Assembly (NCBI GenBank): GCA_012270805.1
Contig: JAAXHR010000339.1
Span: forward strand, 1 to 13,235
Source of the DNA: Dehalococcoidia bacterium
GTDB lineage: Bacteria > Chloroflexota > Dehalococcoidia > Lucifugimonadales > Lucifugimonadaceae
Length of the DNA: 13,235 bases
Direction of reading: 5' to 3'
Made by a program: the position numbers and the translations under genes. Shown in pieces: positions 1 to 6,836 of this stretch (position 1 is the stretch's first letter; each line of letters opens with the position of its first letter). Below the pieces are notes generated by a model. It made no database searches and was not told the origin of the DNA. It saw only the letters and a list, made by a program, of their open reading frames with translations.

Positions 1-266
1 CGATTCCAGGCGGTCCGACTTTCCGCAGTCCGCCGGAGGGCCGATGGTCTGGCGACGTCGGCGGTGCTGGCTCAAACCACCGACCAACCTGGGAAAAGCA
101 TGCAAGTTGTCGACCGCGCACACCCCAAACGCGGCGATGCTTCGAAAATTCAAAATCCCCGCAAAAGGGAGAATCGAACGCGCCCACGAACGTCCCCTCC
201 GCGAAGCGAGAGGGACGCGTCGAGCACCGCGAGACGCAGGGGGCGTCCAATCATCCCCATCCCAGT
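1..266. other. GC-rich, hairpin-forming left edge without a recognised gene
   Basis: No reading frame here resembles a protein I know, although all three forward frames are open for long stretches because the DNA is GC-rich. Two hairpins can be seen near the edge: GGCGG at 9-13 with CCGCC at 30-34, and GTCGGCGGT at 57-65 with ACCACCGAC at 76-84 (8 of 9 pairs, 10-base loop). A third, CGTCCC at 191-196 with GGGACG at 212-217, holds an inner CGC-GAA-GCG stem. These may be repeat elements or the tail of an RNA or gene lying outside the window. The third hairpin lies about 50 bases downstream of the aminotransferase stop and could help end its transcript. Confidence 0.4.
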
Positions 267-1649
267 TCACACCCCCAACCCAGCCGAAACCTCCACGATC
301 GCATCCTCCACCGCATCGCATAGTTCATCTATCTCATGCGCCGTGATCGACAATGGCGGTGAAAGCGGCAAGATGTATGCACCAACCCTGATCCAAACTC
401 CACGGCGCTTCAACGCATCCGTAAACCTCGCCCCGATGCCGACCTCCGGCGGGAACGACTGCCTGCTCTCACGATCCGCCACCAACTCCAATCCCTGCAC
501 CAAACCCATGCCTCGCGCGTCGCCGATGATCTCATGCCGTTCCATCATCTCAGCCAAACGATCCGCGAGTTGAACGCCCCGCTCACGAGCGTTTTGTACG
601 AGATTTTCACGCTTCATTATCTCGAGGTTCTTGAGACCGGCAGCTACGCCCCCCGGGTGCGCCGAGTACGTGTACATGTGGCTCCAAGTCTTCTCCGGAC
701 CACCCGCGAACGCATCGGAGATACGCCGATCCGCGATGCAACCGCCCAACGGGAAGTAGCCGCTTGTTATCCCTTTGGCGAACGAGATTATGTCCGGTTG
801 AGTGTTGACCACCTCCGCACCGAACCATTCACCCAAACGTCCGAAACCAGTGATCACCTCGTCGAAAATCAGCACGACACCGTATCGATCGCAGATCTCG
901 CGAACCATCGGCCAGTAGTTCTCTGGCGGCACAACACCACCCATCGGCTGCGTCACCGGCTCACCGATCACCGCAGAAACCGAGTGCGGACCTTCGCTGA
1001 TGATCGCCTTCTCGATCGCCAAAGCAGCCAGTTCCCCGCACTGCTCTGGCGAATCCGAGTTGAACTCGCACCGATAGAAGTGCGGAGCCGGAACATGAAC
1101 CGCGCTCGACGGCTTGGGTTGATAGTCGGTGCGCGGGAAGCCCGGATGCTCGCCCAGCCACATCGTCCCATATGTCGCTCCGTGATACGATCCCCGCCTT
1201 GAGATCACCTTGTATCGTCCCTTCTCACCCATCCGCATCTGATATGCCTGAGCCAGCTTTAGCGCCGACTCGTTAGCCTCGGATCCGCCTTGACAAAAGA
1301 ACGTCCGCGCTAGATCGCCTGGCGTCAGATTCGCGATCTCGCTTGCCAACTCGACAGCCGCCGGCGTAACGCTGGCATAGACATTCGCGCTGAGATCGGA
1401 GATCTGCTCGTAGATCGCCTTCGCTATCTCTTCCCTGCCATGCCCCGTGTTCCGGAAATACATCCCGGATATACCATCGATGTAGCGATTGCCGTCGACG
1501 TCCCAGATGTAGATGCCATCCCCGCGTTCGACGATTAGCGGACCACCCTCTTCTCCGAGCATGGCATGATTGTTCATGCCGATAAAGATGTGGTCGAGAG
1601 CTGCTTGCCTTAACTCGGCTGGGCTACGGGACACGGTTGCGGATTGCAT
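267..1649 (-). CDS. Class III (omega) aminotransferase, PLP-dependent
   Basis: A 460-residue fold-type I PLP enzyme that should move the amino group of an omega-amino acid or amine (beta-alanine, GABA, taurine or a diamine are family substrates) to pyruvate or a 2-oxoacid in the cytoplasm. Visible family marks: GDGIYIWDVDGNRYIDG at 43-59, GGSEANE at 121-127, the YHG motif at 155-157, IFDEVITGFGR at 261-271 with the PLP-binding Asp263, and AKG at 291-293 giving Lys292 as Schiff-base lysine. The length is normal for the family. The frame is open to an ATG at 1700 (477 residues), but I chose the ATG at 1649: it has AGAAGG eight bases upstream (1658-1663), whereas the 1700 start has no ribosome site. 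Exact substrate cannot be read from sequence. It stands alone, divergent from the next gene. Confidence 0.93.
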   Translation of the reverse strand: MQSATVSRSPAELRQAALDHIFIGMNNHAMLGEEGGPLIVERGDGIYIWDVDGNRYIDGISGMYFRNTGHGREEIAKAIYEQISDLSANVYASVTPAAVELASEIANLTPGDLARTFFCQGGSEANESALKLAQAYQMRMGEKGRYKVISRRGSYHGATYGTMWLGEHPGFPRTDYQPKPSSAVHVPAPHFYRCEFNSDSPEQCGELAALAIEKAIISEGPHSVSAVIGEPVTQPMGGVVPPENYWPMVREICDRYGVVLIFDEVITGFGRLGEWFGAEVVNTQPDIISFAKGITSGYFPLGGCIADRRISDAFAGGPEKTWSHMYTYSAHPGGVAAGLKNLEIMKRENLVQNARERGVQLADRLAEMMERHEIIGDARGMGLVQGLELVADRESRQSFPPEVGIGARFTDALKRRGVWIRVGAYILPLSPPLSITAHEIDELCDAVEDAIVEVSAGLGV

Positions 1650-1657
1650 GGCGAAGG

Positions 1658-1663
1658 CCTTCT
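1658..1663 (-). promoter_or_regulatory. Shine-Dalgarno site that decides the aminotransferase start
   Basis: On the minus strand this reads AGAAGG, with eight bases before the ATG at 1649. No comparable purine run precedes the upstream in-frame ATG at 1700, so the shorter protein is preferred. Confidence 0.55.
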
Positions 1664-1688
1664 GCGACTGATTTTCGAGTTGATTCTC

Positions 1689-1732
1689 ACTGTACCGCAT
1701 CGCGTCGAAATGGTTGTCAACGCATCTACAAT
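1689..1732. promoter_or_regulatory. Candidate divergent promoter region
   Basis: The short gap between the divergent aminotransferase and membrane-protein genes must hold both promoters. The minus strand has a consensus TTGACA at 1715-1720, but the hexamers at normal spacing match the -10 consensus poorly; TACAGT at 1689-1694 fits better but is 20 bases away. The plus strand has TACAAT at 1727-1732, only eight bases before the ATG at 1741, which would give a nearly leaderless transcript. No good plus-strand -35 box was seen. Weak call by eye. Confidence 0.25.
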
Positions 1733-1740
1733 CTCAAGCC

Positions 1741-1971
1741 ATGAAACGCTGTGTCAAGATTGGCGCGCTCGCGGGGTTTCTATCCGGCATCATCGTATTC
1801 CTCGGCTACGCCTTCGCCTCCTGGTGGGTCTGTAGCAGCCTCCTCGACTGTCCCGGAAGTTGGATACCTTACCTCGTCATCTTCGCCATCGGAGTTGCCG
1901 TATTCACATCGTTGGGAGTAATCGCAGCCGCAATCCTCAGAAGGTTGTACGAACTCACGCGCGTGGATTGA
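1741..1971 (+). CDS. Small two-helix membrane protein, unknown function
   Basis: A 76-residue protein beginning MKRCVKIGALAGFLSG. Two hydrophobic segments are visible, roughly residues 7-29 and 43-66, joined by a short loop with two cysteines (VCSSLLDCPGSW) and ending in a charged tail (RRLYELTRVD). This predicts an inner-membrane hairpin with the paired cysteines possibly on the outside. An in-frame TTG at 1714 would add nine residues, but the ATG is the natural start and lies just downstream of a TACAAT box. I do not recognise the family. It sits 99 bases before the lipoamide dehydrogenase gene on the same strand, but the gap looks too long for tight coupling. A spurious call is possible, though the hydrophobic pattern argues that it is real. 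Confidence 0.6.
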   Translation: MKRCVKIGALAGFLSGIIVFLGYAFASWWVCSSLLDCPGSWIPYLVIFAIGVAVFTSLGVIAAAILRRLYELTRVD

Positions 1972-2036
1972 TAATCACCCTGACCCGCTCGGAAAAGGAC
2001 TGGAATCAATGGTTATAGACTCGAATCTTGTGCTTG

Positions 2037-2059
2037 TATACCGTCGTCCGTGTTGAGGT
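2037..2059 (+). promoter_or_regulatory. Weak -10-like box and ribosome site before the lipoamide dehydrogenase gene
   Basis: TATACC at 2037-2042 resembles a -10 box. The best upstream hexamers (TATAGA at 2014-2019) are only a rough -35 match. GAGGT at 2055-2059 is a plausible ribosome site, 11 bases before the ATG at 2071. Confidence 0.25.
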
Positions 2060-2070
2060 AAATCACTTAG

Positions 2071-3495
2071 ATGTCCAACTCAGAATCTGTCTTCGATGTA
2101 GTCGTCCTAGGCGCCGGCCCCGGCGGTTACCACGCCGCGATTCGAGCCGCTCAGCTGGGTCTCAACGTCGCCATCGTGGAGAAAGACGACGGCACCGGCA
2201 TCGGCGGATTGGGCGGAGTTTGCCTGAACTGGGGATGCATCCCGTCGAAGTCGTTGCTCAAGAACGCCGAACTCGTCAACGAGATGAAACATGCCAGCGA
2301 CTGGGGCATCGAGTTCGACAACGTCCGCTTCGACATGTCCAAAGCCGTAGACCGCTCGCGTCGTGTCTCGGACACGCTCACCCGCGGCATCGGCTATCTG
2401 ATGCGAAAGAACAACATCACAGTGATCGAGGGCACCGGCAGACTGATGTCTTCGACCCGTGTGCAGATCGATGGTGATCAGTGGGTCACCGCGCAAAACA
2501 TCATCATCGCCACTGGCGCACGAGCCCGTTCGCTGCCCGGCCTCGAAATCGACGGCGAATCCGTCATTACATCCCGAGAGGCACTCGAATTGAGAGACCA
2601 GCCATCGGCTGTCGCCATCGTCGGCGCATCCGCTATCGGCTGCGAATTCGCCTACTACTTCAACGCGTACGGCGTCGAAGTCATGCTCTTCGAACTCCTA
2701 CCGCGCATCGTGCCGAAAGAGGATGAGGAAGTCTCTGCCGAACTGGAGCGTCAGTTCAAACGGCAGGGCATTAAGATCAACGCCGGTTCGATGGTCAAAG
2801 GCGTTGAAAAGAACGATGACGGCACCGTCACCCTCAGCTACACGGTCGGCGAAGACGGCGAAACACAGACCTTCACCTGCGATAAAGTCCTCCTCGGCGT
2901 CGGCGTCCAACCTAACTCTGACGACATCGGCCTAGCGAACGTCGGCGTTCAGACCTACGGTCCCGGCTTCATCGAGGTTGATGGCAACATGCGGACAAAC
3001 GTCACTGGCGTATATGCCGTAGGAGACGTTACCGGCAAACTCCCCCTTGCACACGTCGCGTTCGATCAGGGCATCGTGGCGGCTGAGACGATCGCCGGTC
3101 ACGATCCGGAGCCCATCGAAGACTATCTCGCCATGCCGCGTTGCACTTACTGCCACCCGCAGATCGCCTCAATCGGGATCACGGAAGGTGAAGCTAAGGA
3201 TCAGGGGCTCGACTACAGCGTGGGCAAAGTGCCGTTCCAAGTCGCAGGCAAGTCGGTTGCAGTTGGCGACCCGAGCGGTTTCGCCAAAATCATCGTGGAT
3301 AACGAGACCGGCGAGGTTGTCGGAGCGCACATCATCGGCAGCGAGGCTACGGAGTTGATCGCGGAGGTCGGAATGTTGCGCTATCTGGAAGGAACGAGCG
3401 AAGAACTCCACCGCGTCACGCATTCGCACCCGACGATGTCCGAGGTGGTGAAAGAAGCCGCCGCCGCCGTCACCAACGAAGCGATACATTTTTAA
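2071..3495 (+). CDS. lpdA: Dihydrolipoamide dehydrogenase (E3)
   Basis: A 474-residue class I pyridine nucleotide-disulfide oxidoreductase that reoxidises the dihydrolipoyl group of 2-oxoacid dehydrogenase or glycine cleavage complexes, passing electrons through FAD to NAD+. The FAD-binding GAGPGG is at 14-19, the redox-active CLNWGC at 51-56 (Cys51, Cys56), a second Rossmann motif for NAD (GASAIG) at 185-190, the FAD-contacting AVGDV at 316-320, and the C-terminal dimer-domain catalytic pair His453 and Glu458 in HSHPTMSE. All key residues and the length are normal for E3. GASAIG replaces the more usual GxGxIG with Ser at the third position, a mild oddity. No E1, E2 or lipoyl-protein gene is nearby, so it must serve complexes encoded elsewhere. 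Mercuric reductase-like relatives are possible but lack support here. Confidence 0.95.
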   Translation: MSNSESVFDVVVLGAGPGGYHAAIRAAQLGLNVAIVEKDDGTGIGGLGGVCLNWGCIPSKSLLKNAELVNEMKHASDWGIEFDNVRFDMSKAVDRSRRVSDTLTRGIGYLMRKNNITVIEGTGRLMSSTRVQIDGDQWVTAQNIIIATGARARSLPGLEIDGESVITSREALELRDQPSAVAIVGASAIGCEFAYYFNAYGVEVMLFELLPRIVPKEDEEVSAELERQFKRQGIKINAGSMVKGVEKNDDGTVTLSYTVGEDGETQTFTCDKVLLGVGVQPNSDDIGLANVGVQTYGPGFIEVDGNMRTNVTGVYAVGDVTGKLPLAHVAFDQGIVAAETIAGHDPEPIEDYLAMPRCTYCHPQIASIGITEGEAKDQGLDYSVGKVPFQVAGKSVAVGDPSGFAKIIVDNETGEVVGAHIIGSEATELIAEVGMLRYLEGTSEELHRVTHSHPTMSEVVKEAAAAVTNEAIHF

Positions 3496-3543
3496 ACGAA
3501 ACTCGTTCGGTGTTTGCCGGATCTAGCCAGATTAGCTGCGTAA

Positions 3544-3978
3544 TCACTCGTCGGTTTCACGCTCCCAAGGCGGCGGTCCTGGTTTTTCACCTCTAGCCCG
3601 CGCCCTTTCGGACTGTACACCGTATTCATAGGCTTCTTTTCGGGCTTTGTTTCGCAACGCTTCTTCGCGTTTACGCATCGCTTCTTCGCGACGCTTAAGT
3701 TTCAATTCCAATCCCCGTGAGAAAATCACTGCGAACCTCCATGGTTCGATCAGCACTAAGGCAAGTGAGGGCGCGATGCCGATTCCTATGAGCGATACGC
3801 CTGTAATGATACTTGAGGCGACATCATGAGGATCCGCGTCGCGTTTGAGGTGCAGCCAGATCAAGAGACCTGATCCGCACACGTATATCAAGGTGTACAT
3901 CAAGAAGAACTTGGCCAAGTCGCTGCTTGAAACAGTCCAAATCGACGAGCGGGATTCTTCGGTTTCAGGATTTGTCAT
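3544..3978 (-). CDS. Small membrane protein with charged coiled-coil tail, unknown function
   Basis: A 144-residue protein from the ATG at 3978 (MTNPETEESR). It has a short polar N-terminus, a hydrophobic helix at about 23-43, a second at about 55-78, and a long, highly charged helix at about 86-130 (RREEAMRKREEALRNKARKEA) that should form a cytoplasmic coiled coil, then a proline-rich end. The frame runs open upstream to 4116, but those 46 residues look non-coding and would overlap the divergent gene's leader. GATAAT on the minus strand at 3991-3996 could be a -10 box giving a very short leader. It converges on the lipoamide dehydrogenase gene with 48 bases between. I do not recognise the family; the architecture suggests a membrane-tethered scaffold. 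Confidence 0.72.
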   Translation of the reverse strand: MTNPETEESRSSIWTVSSSDLAKFFLMYTLIYVCGSGLLIWLHLKRDADPHDVASSIITGVSLIGIGIAPSLALVLIEPWRFAVIFSRGLELKLKRREEAMRKREEALRNKARKEAYEYGVQSERARARGEKPGPPPWERETDE

Positions 3979-4100
3979 CTCAGCAAGAATATTATCGCAC
4001 TGATGTTGTAGATTAAAAGTAGAAGTTGAGTTCGTTACAGCTCGATGGCGAAAAATCGAACAGTGACGGGGAATGTATAGTTGCATTGCTGATTTCAGAT

Positions 4101-4107
4101 AGGAAGG
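4101..4107 (+). promoter_or_regulatory. Shine-Dalgarno site that decides a TTG start
   Basis: AGGAAGG lies 11 bases before a TTG at 4119. It is the only strong ribosome site ahead of the dinucleotide-binding motif of the oxidoreductase gene, and no in-frame ATG exists in that interval. Confidence 0.55.
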
Positions 4108-4118
4108 CGGATACAAAA

Positions 4119-5294
4119 TTGGCGAATCAACTGCGTGTCGGACTTGTCGGTGTAGGTCAGCGCGGACTGAACCACCTGCAACAACTGGTTAGATTGCAAT
4201 CCGAAGAGATCGGGACTTTCGCCGCGCTTGCCGATCCGTTTGCCGACAACCTCAACCCGGACAAGATCAAGCAGCACGAGCCCAACTACGACGACCGCGG
4301 CATGTCCCTCTTCTCAACCGCCGACGAGATGATCGCATCCGGCGAAGTAGACGTCATCTGGTTCGCGATACCGCCGAATCAGCACCGCGGCGAGATCGAA
4401 CGCGCCGCCGAAGCCGGAATCGCCGTCTTCGCCGAAAAGCCCCAGACGCTATTCTTCGATGAGGCTCTGTCCCAAGCCGAAGCCATCGACAAGGCCGGAA
4501 TCCCCAACACCGTCGGCTTCCAGATGCGCTTCCATCCGGCGTACAAAGCCATCCGAGACCACCTGTCCGACAAGTGGACAGCCGCGATGATGATGGTCGC
4601 CGAGGGCGCGGTCGAGGGGCACGGCGTCAAGCACACCCACACCGAGGAGCGCGGCGGCCCGGAGAACCGCATCTGGACCGCCAACCGCGCCTGGTCCGGC
4701 ACCTCGATGGTCGAAGCCGGCATACACCAGACCGACATCATGCGCTACTGGTCCGACGACGACGTCGAGTGGGTGCGCGCATCCTACGTCGAACGACCGG
4801 AACGCCTCTGGGCCTCGGAAGGCGACAACCCCATCTACTACAACGTCACCTACGGCTTCAAAAAAGGCGCCATTGGCACCCTCGTCTTCACCAAACCCGC
4901 CCGATCCTACTACAACGGACGCTTCGACTGCGTCGTCTGGGAACACGGCACCATCAAGTTCGAAGACAACCGCATCGTCGACTACCACTACCCCGGCGAC
5001 GACTGGTCACCCGCCCTGCGCCCCAGCATCGAACAGACCCGCCACGTAATCTGCGAAGACCCCGGCTACGACGGAATGGCCATACCCAACACCTACGAAC
5101 TAGCCAAAACCTTCCTCGAATCCATCATCGACAACGACGACACCCTGACCCGCAACACCTACCGCTCCTCCCTAAACTCCCTAGCCGCAGTCCTAGCCGC
5201 CAACACCTCCAACACCCTAAACGGCCAACAAATCAACATCCAAGAATTCATGCACAGCAACCGCTACGCCAAGCACCGAAGGCGACCCACATGA
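4119..5294 (+). CDS. Gfo/Idh/MocA family NAD(P)-dependent oxidoreductase
   Basis: A 391-residue oxidoreductase of the glucose-fructose oxidoreductase / inositol dehydrogenase family, expected to oxidise or reduce a hydroxyl of a sugar, inositol or related polyol using NAD(P). The N-terminal Rossmann fold opens with RVGLVGVGQRG (GVGQRG at 11-16). The family EKP motif, whose lysine is catalytic, is at 106-108 (VFAEKPQTLF). The C-terminal alpha/beta domain carries EAGIHQTD with His203 and Asp206 in the usual active-site positions. I chose the TTG at 4119 because it follows AGGAAGG and places the Rossmann motif at the normal distance; the frame is open to 4026, but that part does not look like protein. 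Substrate is unknown. Together with the enolase-family genes about 5 kb away it suggests sugar or sugar-acid catabolism. Confidence 0.9.
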   Translation: MANQLRVGLVGVGQRGLNHLQQLVRLQSEEIGTFAALADPFADNLNPDKIKQHEPNYDDRGMSLFSTADEMIASGEVDVIWFAIPPNQHRGEIERAAEAGIAVFAEKPQTLFFDEALSQAEAIDKAGIPNTVGFQMRFHPAYKAIRDHLSDKWTAAMMMVAEGAVEGHGVKHTHTEERGGPENRIWTANRAWSGTSMVEAGIHQTDIMRYWSDDDVEWVRASYVERPERLWASEGDNPIYYNVTYGFKKGAIGTLVFTKPARSYYNGRFDCVVWEHGTIKFEDNRIVDYHYPGDDWSPALRPSIEQTRHVICEDPGYDGMAIPNTYELAKTFLESIIDNDDTLTRNTYRSSLNSLAAVLAANTSNTLNGQQINIQEFMHSNRYAKHRRRPT

Positions 5295-5835
5295 CTTTAA
5301 TGCCAGCAAACATCCACGCTCCACCAACATCCCCTCTCCCTCGCAACCCCCTCCCCCCTTTAGGGGGAGATTCAGAGGGGGTCTCGAGTGAGTGTGAAAT
5401 GGAATGTCGCTCTACCGACTACACCATACAGCGTTCGACCAGTTGCCGCGGATGCATCCGAGCTATGTGATCCATGTGCGTTCGGACACTTTGTAGGAGG
5501 TGGATGGGTCCGATGTTGCGGCACAGACTGCAGGAGTTGGAGGACAGCGGATTTTGGTGCCGGGTCGGCGAGCGGAGCTGCCGGATGAGGGCCGGTTGGC
5601 AGTAAAGTGAAAGCGGTTTGTGGAGGCAGGTGAGGTTACGATAATCTATCTGGTGTGATTTGTTGGTCGAAAGGGATTTGAGATTGAGCACACCAAATAT
5701 CAGTAACTTCATTTGTTGTTACAAGCCGATGCGGATGCGATCGTTGTATGAGCTTCGATCGGATATCGTTGCGCTTGAACGCGATTCGGGAGGGGTGCTC
5801 GGTGAGATAATCAATGTCAAGAACCCAATGCGATA
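5295..5835. other. 541-base stretch without a convincing gene
   Basis: Between the oxidoreductase and the AAA ATPase I find no supported gene. The stretch holds a C-run/G-run palindrome (5346-5382). One forward frame through the ATG at 5452 reads protein-like segments (MHPSYVIHVRSDTL, then GSDVAAQTAGVGGQRILV) but is broken by stops at 5494, 5608, 5656 and 5704, so it could be a decayed gene I cannot identify. The opposite-strand frame 5419-5712 is open but has no recognisable features. The last 150 bases are AT-richer and probably carry the promoter of the ATPase operon. Confidence 0.45.
5346..5382. repeat. GC-rich nested palindrome of interspersed-repeat type
   Basis: ACCCCCTC (5346-5353) pairs with GAGGGGGT (5375-5382). 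An alternative inner hairpin pairs CTCCCCC (5351-5357) with GGGGGAG (5363-5369) around a CTTTA loop. Similar C-run/G-run palindromes occur as interspersed repeats in intergenic DNA of many bacterial genomes. It lies about 50 bases after the oxidoreductase stop, so it may also serve as a transcription end. Confidence 0.6.
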
Positions 5836-6825
5836 ATGGCACGTGCAGATCTGATACTGAAACTCGTGAAGGCTGGTACTCGAGGCGACCAGACGGAATT
5901 TACGCGTACGGTTGAAGCGATTGCGTCTGAAGAGCGCGCCAAGAAACATACCATATTGGCGGACCGGTTGCTTGCGCAACTTCGATCCAAGCCCAACGGC
6001 TATCAAGATTCATTAGTTCTGAGATCTTCAAAACCTCCCGCCGGTCCATTGGTGGTTGAGGCCGTACCTGAGAGAAGACTAGACGACCTCATACTGCCGG
6101 ACAACGTGACGGAAGTCATCCGCGATCTCGTTGAAGAACAGCATCGCGCAGACCTGCTCCGCTCGCACAGCATGGAACCGAGGCACCGCGTGTTGTTGGT
6201 TGGACCGCCGGGCAATGGTAAGACATCGCTCGCAGAAGCACTGGCCTACGCCCTCAATGTCCCTTTGCTCTCGGCAAGATACGAAGCGATTATCGGCAGC
6301 TATCTCGGGGAGACGGCGCAACGAATAGCTGAGGTATTCGAGTACGCCAGGTCGCGTCAGTGTGTGCTGTTTTTCGACGAGTTCGATACTGTGGGTAAGG
6401 AGCGAGGTGACCGGCAGGAAACGGGAGAAATAAAAAGAGTTGTGAGTTCTCTATTACTCCAAATCGACGCGTTGCCGACCTACGTGGTGGTTGTGACCGC
6501 TAGTAATCACCCAGAACTGCTTGATCGTGCGGTTTGGCGTAGGTTCGAGGTACGGCTTGAATTGCCGTTGCCTCGGCGGGGACAGATCGAGGAATGGGTT
6601 AAAAGATTCGAGGACCGCACGGGCTATGAACTCGGATTTACGCCTCGAAGTTTGGCGATGCGACTAAAGGGCGCGAGCTTCTCCGAAGTGGAAGATTTCG
6701 GGTTGGACGTGGTCCGACGTACAATCTTGGAACAGCCGAACTCGGATACAAAACGAATTACTGAGCAGCGATTGAAGCAGTGGCGAAAGAGATTCGTTCT
6801 TGGGCAGTCAGCGTCCGAAGTGTAG
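5836..6825 (+). CDS. AAA family ATPase, partner of the adjacent S8 protease
   Basis: A 329-residue classical AAA ATPase. After a helical N-terminal region (about 1-80, charged, no signal peptide) comes a single AAA module: Walker A GPPGNGKT at 123-130, Walker B VLFFDEFD at 177-184, sensor-1 Asn224 in TASNHPE, an arginine-finger candidate at Arg235/Arg236 in AVWRRFEV, and a C-terminal lid with GASFSEVEDFG at 279-289. All catalytic residues are present, so it should hydrolyse ATP and probably forms a ring. The small size and lack of a protease domain suggest that it works on or with the next gene product, whose start lies 11 bases past this stop. Likely roles are remodelling a substrate for the protease or gating its activity. 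The start ATG is clear although no ribosome site precedes it. DNA is AT-richer than in flanking genes. Confidence 0.93.
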   Translation: MARADLILKLVKAGTRGDQTEFTRTVEAIASEERAKKHTILADRLLAQLRSKPNGYQDSLVLRSSKPPAGPLVVEAVPERRLDDLILPDNVTEVIRDLVEEQHRADLLRSHSMEPRHRVLLVGPPGNGKTSLAEALAYALNVPLLSARYEAIIGSYLGETAQRIAEVFEYARSRQCVLFFDEFDTVGKERGDRQETGEIKRVVSSLLLQIDALPTYVVVVTASNHPELLDRAVWRRFEVRLELPLPRRGQIEEWVKRFEDRTGYELGFTPRSLAMRLKGASFSEVEDFGLDVVRRTILEQPNSDTKRITEQRLKQWRKRFVLGQSASEV

Positions 6826-6836
6826 GTCTTGTAGAA

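Noticed and set aside
120..266. tRNA-like text (GAATCGAACG) near the left edge
   Set aside because: The T-arm does not form with the right stem and loop lengths, and no matching acceptor or anticodon arm is present.
534..1202. Forward open frame of 222 residues
   Set aside because: It lies antisense to the aminotransferase, which has full family motifs; the forward product is Arg/His-rich with no recognisable domain.
4574..5470. Forward open frame of 298 residues
   Set aside because: It overlaps the oxidoreductase in another frame and is an Arg/His/Pro-rich product typical of a GC-rich shadow.
5419..5712. Minus-strand frame of 97 residues in the gene-free gap
   Set aside because: No ribosome site, no motif, odd composition; not enough to call a gene.
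6780..6836. Longer protease start at GTG 6780
   Set aside because: It would overlap the ATPase by 46 bases without a ribosome site, and the conserved-looking part begins at YPLLILP just after GTG 6837. Not excluded.
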